Made by a program: the position numbers and the translations under genes. Below are positions 45,097 through 54,743 of a stretch of DNA of 64,000 nt, in pieces. Source of the DNA: Cyanobacteria bacterium FACHB-DQ100 (GTDB lineage Bacteria; Cyanobacteriota; Cyanobacteriia; Leptolyngbyales; Leptolyngbyaceae). Location of the stretch: assembly GCA_014695195.1 (NCBI GenBank), contig JACJNW010000028.1, positions 1,116,001 to 1,180,000 of the forward strand, in the 5' to 3' direction. Below the pieces are notes generated by a model, which worked only from the letters and a program-made list of their open reading frames with translations, searched no databases and was not told the origin of the DNA. Each line of letters begins with the position of its first letter. Within the stretch, counting starts at the first letter, position 1.

Positions 45097-47346
45097 CTAG
45101 GTGGATGTAATGTTCTGGCGATCGCTCCTCGTCACTACCACGACACAAGGCTTGGGTACAGCGTTTGCTTTTTTATCGGGGAAGTTAGAACCGATCGGAA
45201 CTTGGCGCGATTGGGTGAAGTCTTTGCCGTCTGTCGTTTTCATGGCAAATTTGCGGGTTTCGGACTTCATATTTTGACGAATGCCGTTGCTTTCTCCGGG
45301 GTGCTGAACAGCGAGAAAGAGGGATTGACGATCGCGGCTCAAAAACGGGCCAGTTAATTCAGCTTCCATCGGAGCCATTGCAAACAGATAAGCATTGCCA
45401 GCATTTGCGCCCGATGTGGGCACAAACCATAAGCTATTGTTGCCGAACAGTCCGCGTAAGTTGGATTGGCTGGTTGGGACTCCATTTTTATCAATCCGCC
45501 TTGGAACCGCTTTGTTTAACTTGTCTGAAGACATATCGGTAACAATCCAAATATGACCATCCGGATCAATCAGTAAGTTATCAGGATTTGAGAAGCCTGC
45601 ACCACCCGCAGTCGGTTCGCCGCCCATTGCTAACATTGTCCACCGGAAAGACAGTGCAGCAGGGTCATTGTTGTCTTCAATTAAGTGCATGACAAACCCG
45701 TGTTCATAAGGGGTTTCGCCTTTCGGGCCTTTAAACACACGCTTATCTGCACCACCATCTCGACTATCTGACGATCCAGAAGTAAAAGAAATGTACAGAG
45801 AGCCATCTGGAGCAATCTCGGTGTCTTCGGGTCGAGCCGTACAGGTGGCACCACACGCATTTGCAGCATAGTGAGCATCGATCAAAATAGCACCTTGTTT
45901 TTCTGTCGGATTGCCTTCATAGAGATCGCCTAGCGTTTTGAATCGCCGCTTGTACTGGTCGATCGCACCTCTACTGCGAATACTAATAAATCCACCTTCT
46001 GGGCGTTTTGGGAGATTGATCATACCTCCAACGATCGTGGCTGGATCTTCAGGATTAACCGCAGTATCAGGTTTAAGTGCAATCCAGCGTCCTGTACCAT
46101 CTTCGTTGAACTTCGCAGCATAAAGCATTCCATCGGCTAATAAGCGGGAATTTGCTTTATCTTTCGGATCATTCACTGAATCACGACTGACAAACTTATA
46201 GATATGTCCACTGCGTCGATCGCACCCGGAATAAAACGCTAAGGGTTTTCCCGCCTCAACTCTCACCCCGACTGCCTCATGGCGATAGCGACCGAGCCAA
46301 GTATGCTTAGTTCCATAGTCGTTCGGGTTAGCTGGATCAACTTCAACAATCCAGCCGTATTTGTTACCAGACAATCCAAAAACATTACCTTGTCCAGAAA
46401 CATCCTCATCGTTAATCCTGAACGTCACGCGATCGGGCGGAAACGATGTGCCATCAGCATAAACTGGCTCAGGAACTTGAATGTGAATGTTTTCTTCCGC
46501 ACTCAAAACAGTTCCCCACGGCGTTGTACCGCCCGCACAGTTACCAAATGTCCCGATGATCCGATCGCCCAGTTTATCAATGTACCCTGTTCCCGTTTTC
46601 TTCTGAAACACAGCTTTTGCTGCGCCAGTACAGCTAAGGTAACGTTTATCTTCTAAGCCTGAGATTCCGGTGATGCGTCGATCGACGTTTGAGAAGGTTC
46701 GCTCCCACTTGCCGTCTGGAGTCTTACGAATCGAAATGACACCCATGCCCTGATCAATCAACGCTTCTTTGCAAATAGTTGCAATCTGAGCTTTGAGCGC
46801 ACTTTTTTCGGGTAGAGCAAGGGCGTTGAGTGCTTTTTTCTTTTTGAGTTCTTGCTCAACTGCGGCGATCGGGAGCGCTTTGCCCAACACTTTTGAGTAA
46901 GATTGCAACCACGGAATCGCGCTAATGTACTCAAAGTTAATTGTCAAAAAGCCTTCATTCGGAGCTGTCTCGACAAAGGATAAGTAATCATTGTTGTAGC
47001 CAAACCGGGAATCACCAATTCGATCGCCCCAAGCCCCAATCACCTGATAAGAGAATCCTTCTGGAATAACCAAATCATCCACAATCTCAAACGCAGTCAC
47101 AGCTTTAACATTAGTTAGCAGTGACATCGGACTTTGAATTGGCTTAAAGCTGAGATTCGTCAAAGTCCCGCTTGTTTCTGTCGATTGAAACGGCATCGAA
47201 AACTTTTGACTATTTTTCACCAAGCTACCGATCGCAGTTGTGCCAGCCGCAGCACCCAGAAGTAGAAGAAGATTCCGACGTTTCATCGGCATAGAGGGAT
47301 GTCCCCAGTAGGTTTTCGCCTCAGTCTTAGCAGAAAACTTAGTCAT
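45097..47346 (-). CDS. PhoX family alkaline phosphatase (DUF839)
   Basis: The 749-residue protein has a twin-arginine-like signal near residues 20-42 (MKRRNLLLLLGAAAGTTAIG), so export by Tat to the periplasm is likely. PhoX blocks are GNCAGGTTPWGTVLSAEENI, TARPEDTEIAPDGSLYISFT, GFSNPDNLLIDPDGHIWIVT and the C-terminal CVVVVTRSD. PhoX enzymes are Ca/Fe-dependent monoesterases that release phosphate from organic sources. The second MPMKRRN start (about 47289) is possible and would suit a Pho-box-like pair just upstream. The gene is alone on its strand. Confidence 0.88.
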   Translation of the reverse strand: MTKFSAKTEAKTYWGHPSMPMKRRNLLLLLGAAAGTTAIGSLVKNSQKFSMPFQSTETSGTLTNLSFKPIQSPMSLLTNVKAVTAFEIVDDLVIPEGFSYQVIGAWGDRIGDSRFGYNNDYLSFVETAPNEGFLTINFEYISAIPWLQSYSKVLGKALPIAAVEQELKKKKALNALALPEKSALKAQIATICKEALIDQGMGVISIRKTPDGKWERTFSNVDRRITGISGLEDKRYLSCTGAAKAVFQKKTGTGYIDKLGDRIIGTFGNCAGGTTPWGTVLSAEENIHIQVPEPVYADGTSFPPDRVTFRINDEDVSGQGNVFGLSGNKYGWIVEVDPANPNDYGTKHTWLGRYRHEAVGVRVEAGKPLAFYSGCDRRSGHIYKFVSRDSVNDPKDKANSRLLADGMLYAAKFNEDGTGRWIALKPDTAVNPEDPATIVGGMINLPKRPEGGFISIRSRGAIDQYKRRFKTLGDLYEGNPTEKQGAILIDAHYAANACGATCTARPEDTEIAPDGSLYISFTSGSSDSRDGGADKRVFKGPKGETPYEHGFVMHLIEDNNDPAALSFRWTMLAMGGEPTAGGAGFSNPDNLLIDPDGHIWIVTDMSSDKLNKAVPRRIDKNGVPTSQSNLRGLFGNNSLWFVPTSGANAGNAYLFAMAPMEAELTGPFLSRDRQSLFLAVQHPGESNGIRQNMKSETRKFAMKTTDGKDFTQSRQVPIGSNFPDKKANAVPKPCVVVVTRSDRQNITST

Positions 47347-47350
47347 TCAG

Positions 47351-47369
47351 GGTTAAGGCTGGGTAAAAG
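47351..47369 (-). promoter_or_regulatory. Possible Pho-box-like direct repeat upstream of phoX
   Basis: Reading toward phoX (minus strand), CTTTTACCCAG and CCTTAACCCTG are spaced by 11 bases, resembling two of the three PhoB half-sites (CTTAACCT-like). The position is only a few bases from the longer start codon, but about 60 bases upstream of the MPMKRRN alternative. The match is partial. Confidence 0.35.
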
Positions 47370-47381
47370 ATAGCTCGTCTT

Positions 47382-47405
47382 ACCCACTAGACTCTAACCC
47401 ACTAG
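47382..47405. repeat. Direct repeat ACCCACTAG in the phoX/wHTH intergenic region
   Basis: ACCCACTAG occurs at 47382-47390 and 47397-47405, a 15-base period. It lies between the divergent phoX and the winged-helix gene and could be an operator pair. Confidence 0.35.
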
Positions 47406-47515
47406 AAAAGGTAGCAGACTCTTCAGAAACTAAAATTAGTAGTAGACAAGAGACATCAAAGACAGCGAATCGCACTACAATCGAAGTAAATGCGCTTCAA
47501 ATTAAGGAATCTACA

Positions 47516-48022
47516 GTGCCTCCTATTCTTAACGACTCCCTCAAAGCTGAACTAGAGCAAACCCGCGACCGTTTACTGAACGAGCAAGACGAAATTGTTC
47601 AAGCGGTTAGTAAGCAAGCTGAGGCAGAAATCGATCGCTTGCTCGGTTATATTAACTCACTTTTAGGAGACAGCCAGTCCAGCGCTTCACGGAGCAGTCA
47701 GACCGTACCGGCATCCCAGCCCGAAGCGTCGAACTCCAAACCTAAAGCAACATCTGCTAAATCTGATCAATCAGCCTTCGACGCAACAGCACTCAAGGCA
47801 AAGTTCAAAGGAGCCAAACCAATGGACGCGATCGTGCAGGTTCTTGCAGATGAGAAGCATCCGCTGTCGATCGACGATCTCATTAATCAGCTTTATGATG
47901 CGTTTGATCAAGCTGATATCTCAAAAGCAAGAAGAAGTGTTGCAATCACCACTAAACACGCAGAGCGGCGCGGTTTAGTTCGGAAGATCCAAGACAATCC
48001 GCCGCAATTTCAAGCGCCCTAA
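47516..48022 (+). CDS. Hypothetical protein with coiled coil and winged-helix-like C-terminus
   Basis: The 168-residue protein starts at GTG 47516 with an amphipathic, charged helix (about 8-50, LKAELEQTRDRLLNEQDEIV). A serine/lysine-rich linker (52-98) follows. The C-terminal part (about 100-165, DAIVQVLADEKHPLSIDDLI and SKARRSVAITTKHAERRGLV) has the helix pattern of a winged-helix domain. The layout of an oligomerisation helix, flexible linker and DNA-binding end recalls nucleoid-associated or HTH regulators, but no family was recognised. It is divergent from phoX. Confidence 0.68.
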   Translation: MPPILNDSLKAELEQTRDRLLNEQDEIVQAVSKQAEAEIDRLLGYINSLLGDSQSSASRSSQTVPASQPEASNSKPKATSAKSDQSAFDATALKAKFKGAKPMDAIVQVLADEKHPLSIDDLINQLYDAFDQADISKARRSVAITTKHAERRGLVRKIQDNPPQFQAP

Positions 48023-48043
48023 ATGAGTATCGCGATCGCAGGA

Positions 48044-49486
48044 CTACGCCAGCGGAAACCCTGCGGCTAACAGCCATGCGAAAAATAACGCACTAGGGAT
48101 TGCAACACTCCAACTCTCTCGCACTTGCGCGGAGACGATCGACAACAAACTGATTAATACCGGGAACAACGGCAGCAGCAAAAACATAAATCCAAGCTGC
48201 GGTAGAAATTGCAGTACCAACACAAACCCGCCAATGAGGGCAATGCTTTGTGCAACTCCCCAAGCGATCCGTTGTGCTGGCGTTCGATTTTGCTGCGTCA
48301 TTTCAGTTGCAAGAAACCAAGGCAGTGACGCGATCGCGATTGCTCCCCAAACAACCAACCGCTCCGGAGTCGACACCGACTGCAACCATACAACCTGTGC
48401 CATCGCTCCGACTGCAATCCATAACACTGTAAACACACCGATTCCCACGCCCACCGCTCGTAATCTCAGTGGCGGAATTTGGCGCAACACGCTCAGCCAA
48501 ATTGCCCCTGCCATCAAGAACCAAAGCGCGACGGCTCCACCCACTTGAACACCACCCAGCGTTTGCAGATCAATCACACGATTCAGTAAAACAAGCCCAA
48601 GGGTCGGCACGATCGACGATAAAATCAAACCACCCCAGCGCTGTACTGCTGAAATCGCAGAAACTTCGCCCTTCATTCGTACACTTGGCATCACCGCAGT
48701 AAGCGCCATGATCCATCCCACGAGATGAACGCCTTGCCAAAGCATCCGACGATCGACGTACTGACTTTGCTGTTGCTGTCCAAAGGTGCGATCGAGCCAG
48801 TGGCGTGCCGCAGTGTGACTGACTGAATTAAATAAAATCGTGATGTGTTCCACATTGGGCACCAAGACAAACTCGCGCCCTCGTTCTGATGCGGTATCCG
48901 AATTGGTGCCGCCTGCTTGCTGAAGGATGCGTTCTGCATTGCGAATAAATCCACCTTCCCAAGTGCCCGCTTGTAGCTGTAGATTTCGGGGTCGATCCGC
49001 AGTTACAGTCGCGCCCGTGGGCGAGATCGCAACAGTTGCAGAAAAATCGCTCAGATGCTCGATCGCAGCATCCATCACGGCTCCACTTCCCATCGAATGC
49101 CCCAGCACCGCAAGTCGAGAACGGTCTACTTCTGGCTGCTGTGCGATCGCATTCCAAGCCGTTTGAAAGTTACGCTGGAGTGAACCAGAATGCAAACGAT
49201 TTGGGTTTGCACCATGACCATCCCAATCCCAAAGCATGACTGCATAGCCTGATTGAGATAATACATATCCGTAAGTCAGCATCAACTGTTTTGAACCAGA
49301 GTAACCATGTGCAACTAACACTCCCGGAACAGACTTCGCTGACTTTGGTGCAAGATAGAGCAGTGGAACTCCTTCTTGATTCAAGGGACGCACAATTAAT
49401 CCTGCGCGGGCTGTGAAGATGCCCCACCAGGACAGCGCAATCAGCAGCACCGCTAGAATAAGTAGGCCAATTCGCGATCGTTTCAA
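48044..49486 (-). CDS. Alpha/beta hydrolase with C-terminal membrane domain
   Basis: The 480-residue protein begins with a membrane anchor (about 6-28). An alpha/beta-hydrolase domain follows: GVLVAHGYSGSKQLML (oxyanion loop), MLWDWDGHGANPNR, the nucleophile elbow LAVLGHSMGSGAVMDAA and a late histidine block VLVPNVEHITILFNSVSH. The second half (about 255-480) has seven or so hydrophobic helices. This layout suggests a membrane-bound hydrolase facing the periplasm; the substrate (ester, lipid or peptide) is not evident. Confidence 0.8.
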   Translation of the reverse strand: MKRSRIGLLILAVLLIALSWWGIFTARAGLIVRPLNQEGVPLLYLAPKSAKSVPGVLVAHGYSGSKQLMLTYGYVLSQSGYAVMLWDWDGHGANPNRLHSGSLQRNFQTAWNAIAQQPEVDRSRLAVLGHSMGSGAVMDAAIEHLSDFSATVAISPTGATVTADRPRNLQLQAGTWEGGFIRNAERILQQAGGTNSDTASERGREFVLVPNVEHITILFNSVSHTAARHWLDRTFGQQQQSQYVDRRMLWQGVHLVGWIMALTAVMPSVRMKGEVSAISAVQRWGGLILSSIVPTLGLVLLNRVIDLQTLGGVQVGGAVALWFLMAGAIWLSVLRQIPPLRLRAVGVGIGVFTVLWIAVGAMAQVVWLQSVSTPERLVVWGAIAIASLPWFLATEMTQQNRTPAQRIAWGVAQSIALIGGFVLVLQFLPQLGFMFLLLPLFPVLISLLSIVSAQVRESWSVAIPSALFFAWLLAAGFPLA

Positions 49487-49545
49487 GTCAGGTGTTCCTT
49501 AATAAAAGCAGCGAAAGATATCAATCTCAGCTTAGTTGAATGGAG

Positions 49546-49884
49546 CTAGTCATTTGTTATCTGTGCCGTTAGCGGCGCAGTAAACACCAACAACCCTGGA
49601 ATTTCTCGACCATTGACCTGCCGAGTATATAACCTGGAGCCTTTGATCGCGTAACGCTGTGAAATCTCTTCTAATGCTGTTAATAGCGAGTCCGGTGCTA
49701 GATTGCCTAGTGATAGCCTTGGCTGTACATACAAGACACGATCGACCTGTAGGGGCTTAATCAAATAGTGAGATTGTTGTGGGCTACTTGCAGCACTCTG
49801 AGGAGCCACAAGGTTAATGGTAATAAAGAAGAGGCAGCCAATAAAAGCGGCAATCACAGGCGCGAATTTCTGAACTTTCATCAC
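49546..49884 (-). CDS. Small secreted or anchored hypothetical protein
   Basis: The 112-residue protein has a signal-peptide-like start (KFAPVIAAFIGCLFFITINL) with a possible cleavage region near SAASS. The mature part is short, with an amphipathic segment (DSLLTALEEISQRYAIKGSR) and a beta-like end (EIPGLLVFTAPLTAQI). No family was recognised. It is 59 bases upstream of the membrane hydrolase on the same strand and could be co-transcribed. Confidence 0.6.
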   Translation of the reverse strand: MMKVQKFAPVIAAFIGCLFFITINLVAPQSAASSPQQSHYLIKPLQVDRVLYVQPRLSLGNLAPDSLLTALEEISQRYAIKGSRLYTRQVNGREIPGLLVFTAPLTAQITND

Positions 49885-50364
49885 TCTTATCCTTTAGATT
49901 CTGCTCATTTAGTAAAGACTAAGCCCCTCCGTAGACATGCCTTAGCCTTTGAAGTGAAGGGTATCCACTCTGCCCTTGGTATACCAAACAGGTATACCAA
50001 GGGCAGGGCTGCTGAGGCATTTTTGAAAGGATCTACCTAGAAGACTGTTAACTCTATTCACAAACCTTAACCATGATATTAAGAAAAGTAAAGTTCGCTG
50101 TAAGATTTTCTATCTAAAGACTGAAATATCAGAGCGATAGATTACGGTTTCGCTTTCAGAAGTCATTCAAAAAATAACCCAATCTCAAGCTCCCGATTTC
50201 CAGGAATTTCCACGCCTCAGCAGGATTCTGTTCAAAAAGAAAGAGAGCAAGTTTTAGAGCCTTATTGCTTAGAAGCCACACTGCACAGTCAGGGTCTCTT
50301 TACGTTTCTTAATGCTATAGTTAATGTAATTTAATACTTTTTCTCACAGCGCAACCCTAAACCT
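49885..50364. other. 480-base intergenic region with strong hairpin
   Basis: No credible gene was seen. The notable structure is the perfect palindrome at 49970-50006. The right half is A/T-rich and is presumably the doxX leader and promoter; no named regulator site was recognised. Confidence 0.6.
49970..50006. repeat. Perfect 16-base inverted repeat (hairpin)
   Basis: CTGCCCTTGGTATACC and GGTATACCAAGGGCAG are exact inverse complements around an AAACA loop. No T-tract follows on either side. The stem could form a very stable RNA hairpin or be a large operator, about 85 bases upstream of the small secreted protein gene on the minus strand. Confidence 0.75.
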
Positions 50365-50910
50365 ATGGCACCCTCTGCTTTTCTAACGACGCTTCTGAAA
50401 CCGACTGTTACGCCTAACTTCTGGTCGCAAACGGTCTGGGCGATTTTGCGAACTGTCCTGGGCATTATGATGATCCACAATGGACTCGACAAGTTCGCCG
50501 ATATTGAAAGCTTTGCTCATGCTTATGTCGAGGTCATCGGGCTACCCTTCCCGATCGTGTTTAGCTATCTCGCTGCCCTCACTGAAACGATCGGTGCACC
50601 CTTGCTGGTCATCGGCTTTTTGACTCGTCCAGCAGCCTTAGGATTATTCGGTACAATGTGTGTTGCGATGTATCATCACATCCTCGTAGCGGGCTTGAAT
50701 CTGACTTATCTAGAGTTATCCGCAATTTACGCCGCTTGTTTTCTGGTGTTTGCCGTGAATGGAGCAGGGTTATTCTCGACCGATGCCTTGATTGCAAACT
50801 GGTTGGATACGAATGCTTTGTCAGCCCAAGCAAAACAGCTTATGCGCCTAGAGCAAGCTTATCAAGCTTCTAGTGCTGAGCAGAAGCAAACTGATGTCGC
50901 TAAGTCGTAA
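50365..50910 (+). CDS. DoxX family membrane protein
   Basis: The 181-residue protein has about four membrane helices with the DoxX pattern: FWSQTVWAILRTVLGIMMIH, NGLDKFADIESFAHAY, LAALTETIGAPLLVIGFLTR and YLELSAIYAACFLVFAVNGA. DoxX proteins are membrane subunits linked to thiol/oxidative stress or quinone-dependent oxidation; the exact role in cyanobacteria is unknown. The hydrophilic C-terminus is about 40 residues. A good terminator follows. Confidence 0.85.
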   Translation: MAPSAFLTTLLKPTVTPNFWSQTVWAILRTVLGIMMIHNGLDKFADIESFAHAYVEVIGLPFPIVFSYLAALTETIGAPLLVIGFLTRPAALGLFGTMCVAMYHHILVAGLNLTYLELSAIYAACFLVFAVNGAGLFSTDALIANWLDTNALSAQAKQLMRLEQAYQASSAEQKQTDVAKS

Positions 50911-51246
50911 AGAGTCGTGATCGATCGAGCGTTGAATAGTCGGATGAGGCGCTGCTGGGTCTGTATGATCCGCAGCGCCTCTATCTTTTTGGTAATACAA
51001 AAACAACAATACCTTTCAACCTATTGATAGAAGCCTTTTAGCTTCGCTTCATGCAAATCTCGCTATAGCTACTTTGCTCACTACATTATTGTTTAACTAA
51101 AAATTTTAGTCTGGAGACTTTTAGGCAGATCGATTGAGTAATTCCTTTGACGTATCCTGGATGCTTGCGATGTCGAGTAGAGTATGACCTCCCTATCGCT
51201 AACAGTACGCCCTGCTTTGTGATCGATCGTCAAAAAGGTAGCCTTC
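50911..51246. other. 336-base intergenic region between doxX and the AI-2E transporter gene
   Basis: After the doxX terminator nothing gene-like was recognised. The stretch is A/T-rich around 50990-51120 and should contain the promoter of the downstream transporter gene. Confidence 0.5.
50946..50990 (+). terminator. Rho-independent terminator after doxX
   Basis: GAGGCGCTGC and GCAGCGCCTC form a perfect 10-base stem; the loop can pair further (GGGTC/GATCC). TATCTTTTT follows on the plus strand, 36 bases after the doxX stop. Confidence 0.72.
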
Positions 51247-52296
51247 ATGGATCAACTGCCAGACCCCACAAATCATCAGTCCCTGTGGAGCCGAATCAGC
51301 ACGAATGCTTTGGTTCGATTTCTGCTGTTCTTTGCCTCTGGCTGGGTATTTGTTGCGCTACTTCAGTATTTTGAGTATGTGATTTTTGTATTTGCGTTAT
51401 CAGCAATTCTGGCACTTCTGCTCAACTATCCAGTCCGCTATCTAGAGCGCTTTGTTAAAAGAAGTATTGCGTTGAGTCTTGTCATTGCGTTAAGCCTGAT
51501 TTTTATTATTGTTGCCATTGTGACGATCGCGCTTACGTTAGCCGATCAGGTTCAGCAATTAGCAACCTTGTTGCTCCAGACGCTAAATAGCGCAAACAAT
51601 CCGCTCGATCAGTTGCAAAATGCTCTGGTAGCCCGCAATATTCCCCTGAATCTGGATGCGATCGAAGCTCAAATTCGCAACGCATTTATATCAAGCTTAA
51701 ATTGGACAATCCAGTCTCTACCAATTCTTTTCCAGAACTATGTGACCTTTATTATTGTGCTGGTAGTTGCCTTTTTCATGCTGATTGATGGTGCAAAACT
51801 GTGGCAACTCGTGCTGCAATTAGTTCCAACTCAACATCGAAGCCGCGTCGCTACCGCAGTACAAAGAAACTTTGTCGGCTTTCTTCGAGGTCAATTACTG
51901 GTTTCGTTTCTCCTGAGTGTTGCTACTTTTCTGGTTTTTGTTCTGTTTCAGATTCCATTTTCGTTTTTGCTTGCGGTTACTGTTGGAGTGTTTGACCTCA
52001 TTCCTGGAATTGGAGCGACGTTAGGGGTGTCTCTTGTTTGCTTGGTTATCTTGGTGCAGAGTGGCTGGCTGACCGCGCTCAAAGTTCTAGCCGTTTGCGT
52101 GATTCTACAACAGTTGCAGGATAACTTCATTTCTCCGCGTATCATGCAAAGCACTGTTCATCTCAGTCCGGTCGTTGTGTTTTTTGCGCTCTTAGTTGGA
52201 ACAAGGGTTTCAGGGCTACTAGGAATCTTTTTGTCGGTGCCGATCGCGGGTGTCATTGTCAGTCTGTTACATCTTGAAGAAGCGCAAGGAGATTAA
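51247..52296 (+). CDS. AI-2E family transporter (PerM/YdiK-type)
   Basis: The 349-residue protein has seven or eight membrane helices in the AI-2E layout: two N-terminal helices (FLLFFASGWVFVALL, FVFALSAILALLLNYPV), a third (ALSLVIALSLIFIIVAIV), a long soluble insertion (about 105-160) and the C-terminal block with the signature FDLIPGIGATLGVSLVCLVI and QDNFISPRIMQ. Members export diverse small molecules or ions; substrate assignment for this copy is not possible. Confidence 0.88.
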   Translation: MDQLPDPTNHQSLWSRISTNALVRFLLFFASGWVFVALLQYFEYVIFVFALSAILALLLNYPVRYLERFVKRSIALSLVIALSLIFIIVAIVTIALTLADQVQQLATLLLQTLNSANNPLDQLQNALVARNIPLNLDAIEAQIRNAFISSLNWTIQSLPILFQNYVTFIIVLVVAFFMLIDGAKLWQLVLQLVPTQHRSRVATAVQRNFVGFLRGQLLVSFLLSVATFLVFVLFQIPFSFLLAVTVGVFDLIPGIGATLGVSLVCLVILVQSGWLTALKVLAVCVILQQLQDNFISPRIMQSTVHLSPVVVFFALLVGTRVSGLLGIFLSVPIAGVIVSLLHLEEAQGD

Positions 52297-52512
52297 AAGC
52301 TGACGACAAAGGTGAAGAACCAATCAGATAGAGCGATCTCTACTCCCCACTCTGATCGATTCCACCCCTAGAGCGATAGACAACAGCGTTAGTAATCCCT
52401 ATTGTCAAAAAATATGCGGATTGAGAAACGAGCCTGATGGCTGTAAATCATTCAGCGATCGTCCAGTCTGCCACATTATTGTTCACGCCTAGATTTTAAG
52501 CGAAAGTCCCCT

Positions 52513-54636
52513 ATGCATGTTTCCGTATGGCCTGGTAACGTCTATCCCCTGGGTGCTTATTGGGATGGAAAAGGAACCAACTTTGCCCTGTTCTCTGAGA
52601 ATGCAACTGCGGTTGAATTGTGCCTGTTCGATCGCGACGATCAAGAGACACGGGTAAAGCTGACCGAAGTGAATAACTTTGTGTGGTATGGGTATTTACC
52701 TGGTGTAGGGCCAGGGCAGCGATACGGCTATCGGGTGCATGGAGCTTATGAACCAGAACAAGGATTTCGCTTCAATCCTAACAAGCTTCTTATTGATCCT
52801 TATGGCAAAGCGATCGACGGAGACGTGCGGAACGGTCCTGAGATTTTCGGGTATGACTGGAATAGTCCGGATGCAGATCTATCGTTTTCAGAACTTGATA
52901 GCGCTCCATTGATGCCTAAATCGGTGGTGGTGGATCAATCCTTTGATTGGGAAGGCGATAAGCTATTGCGGACTCCCTGGCATGAAACAATTATCTACGA
53001 AGTTCATGTCAAAGGCTTCACGAAGCTACACCCAGATGTTCCTGAAGCGCTACGAGGAACCTATGCGGGCATGGGGCATCCAGCCGCGATCGAACACTTG
53101 CAGCGACTGGGAATTACGGCAGTTGAACTCATGCCGATTCACCACTTTCTCGCCTACCCAGGACATCTTGCCGACAAAGGACTGAAGAACTATTGGGGCT
53201 ACGACTCGATCAACTACTTTGCCCCTCACGCCGCTTACAGTGCTGGTGGGACGCTAGGGCAACAAGTGGCTGAATTTAAGGAAATGGTGAAAGCCTTGCA
53301 CCGAGCTGGGATTGAGGTCATTCTCGACGTAGTTTACAATCACACTGGGGAAGGCAATCATCTGGGGCCGACGCTCTCGCTGCGGGGAATTGATAACAGA
53401 AATTACTATCATCTGGTTGCAGACAATAAGCGCTATTACATGGACTTTACAGGTTGTGGTAATTCGCTCTCTGCTGGACACCCTCAAGTCTTGAAGCTGA
53501 TCACCGATAGCTTGCGCTATTGGGTCACAGAAATGCACGTAGACGGCTTCCGCTTTGATCTGGCTTCTGCTCTGGCGCGGGAGTTGTATGAAGTGGACAG
53601 CTTGGCTGCGTTTTTCAACATCATCCATCAAGATCCAATATTAGCGGATGTGAAGCTGATTGCTGAGCCGTGGGACGTGGGCGAGGGCGGCTATCAAGTT
53701 GGAAACTTCCCGGTACTGTGGTCAGAGTGGAACGGTAAATATCGCGATACGGTGCGGGATTTTTGGCGGGGGGAAGACGAGACGTTAGGAGAGTTCGCTT
53801 ATCGACTCACGGGCAGTCCCGACCTATACTTCCAGCAAAATGGCAGACGACCCAATGCCAGCATTAACTTCATCACAGCGCATGATGGGTTCACGCTGAA
53901 TGATTTAGTCAGCTACAACGAAAAACATAACGAAGCCAACAGCGAAGACAATCGCGATGGAGAAAGCCACAATCGCTCTTGGAACTGTGGAGTCGAAGGA
54001 GCAACAGACGACCCGGAAGTCTTACAGCTCCGGGAGCGGCAACGGCGAAATCTGCTCGTCACTTTGATGCTGTCCCAAGGAATTCCGATGCTGTTGGGAG
54101 GCGATGAACTGGGTCGATCGCAAAGAGGCAACAACAACGGCTACTGTCAAGACAGCGAAATCTCCTGGTTTGATTGGAATTTGGTCAAGGGCAATCAGGA
54201 TTTGGTCAATTTCTGCCGAGAACTGATTTATTTCCGCCGTCAGCATCCGGTGTTTCGTCGTCGCAAGTGGTTCCAGGGTCAGGCGATTCGAGGAGTTCCG
54301 GATATTGCTTGGTTTGACCCGGATGGAACAGAACATACCGAACAAGAGTGGCAAGAAGGCTATCCCAAATCGATCGGCGTGTTTCTCAACGGTGATAGAA
54401 TTCCCAGCCCTGGGCCTCAAGGGCAAAAAATTAGAGATGATAGCTTTCTGCTGCTGTTTAATGCCTATTGGGAAACGATTGAGTTCATTTTGCCGCAAGC
54501 GCTAGCAGACAAAGAATGGCAAATGCTAATCGACACCAAAGAGCCTCGCTTTATTCAAGAGGAGCGGATTTTTGCCTCTAATCAAGCGGTTCCTTTGATG
54601 GCGCGATCGCTGATTGTGTTACGCCAACTCACTTGA
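52513..54636 (+). CDS. glgX: Glycogen debranching enzyme GlgX
   Basis: GlgX hydrolyses alpha-1,6 branches of phosphorylase-trimmed glycogen. The 707-residue protein has an N-terminal CBM48 domain ([40 protein letters not shown]) and a GH13 barrel with [15 protein letters not shown], the nucleophile region [13 protein letters not shown], the acid [12 protein letters not shown] and [17 protein letters not shown]. The C-terminal beta domain is intact. The length is that of the isoamylase-type GlgX family. Its end carries a short repeat. Confidence 0.95.
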   Translation: MHVSVWPGNVYPLGAYWDGKGTNFALFSENATAVELCLFDRDDQETRVKLTEVNNFVWYGYLPGVGPGQRYGYRVHGAYEPEQGFRFNPNKLLIDPYGKAIDGDVRNGPEIFGYDWNSPDADLSFSELDSAPLMPKSVVVDQSFDWEGDKLLRTPWHETIIYEVHVKGFTKLHPDVPEALRGTYAGMGHPAAIEHLQRLGITAVELMPIHHFLAYPGHLADKGLKNYWGYDSINYFAPHAAYSAGGTLGQQVAEFKEMVKALHRAGIEVILDVVYNHTGEGNHLGPTLSLRGIDNRNYYHLVADNKRYYMDFTGCGNSLSAGHPQVLKLITDSLRYWVTEMHVDGFRFDLASALARELYEVDSLAAFFNIIHQDPILADVKLIAEPWDVGEGGYQVGNFPVLWSEWNGKYRDTVRDFWRGEDETLGEFAYRLTGSPDLYFQQNGRRPNASINFITAHDGFTLNDLVSYNEKHNEANSEDNRDGESHNRSWNCGVEGATDDPEVLQLRERQRRNLLVTLMLSQGIPMLLGGDELGRSQRGNNNGYCQDSEISWFDWNLVKGNQDLVNFCRELIYFRRQHPVFRRRKWFQGQAIRGVPDIAWFDPDGTEHTEQEWQEGYPKSIGVFLNGDRIPSPGPQGQKIRDDSFLLLFNAYWETIEFILPQALADKEWQMLIDTKEPRFIQEERIFASNQAVPLMARSLIVLRQLT

Positions 54637-54670
54637 CCTCACTTGAGGTTAGGGAACCTCTTTCCTCTGA

Positions 54671-54703
54671 GTCCCCCACTCGTGGGGGATTTAGGGGCAA
54701 CCC
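54671..54703. repeat. Copy of the GTCCCCCAC...GTGGGGGATTTAGGGG repeat core
   Basis: This short segment shares the hairpin core CCCCCAC-TC-GTGGGGG followed by ATTTAGGGG with the foldback element at 19724-19887. It lies between glgX and the convergent hybrid kinase gene and looks like a truncated copy; it could double as a terminator. Confidence 0.55.
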
Positions 54704-54743
54704 AAATGCAGCATCGAAGCGAGTTCTTTCTATCGAACTTTCG

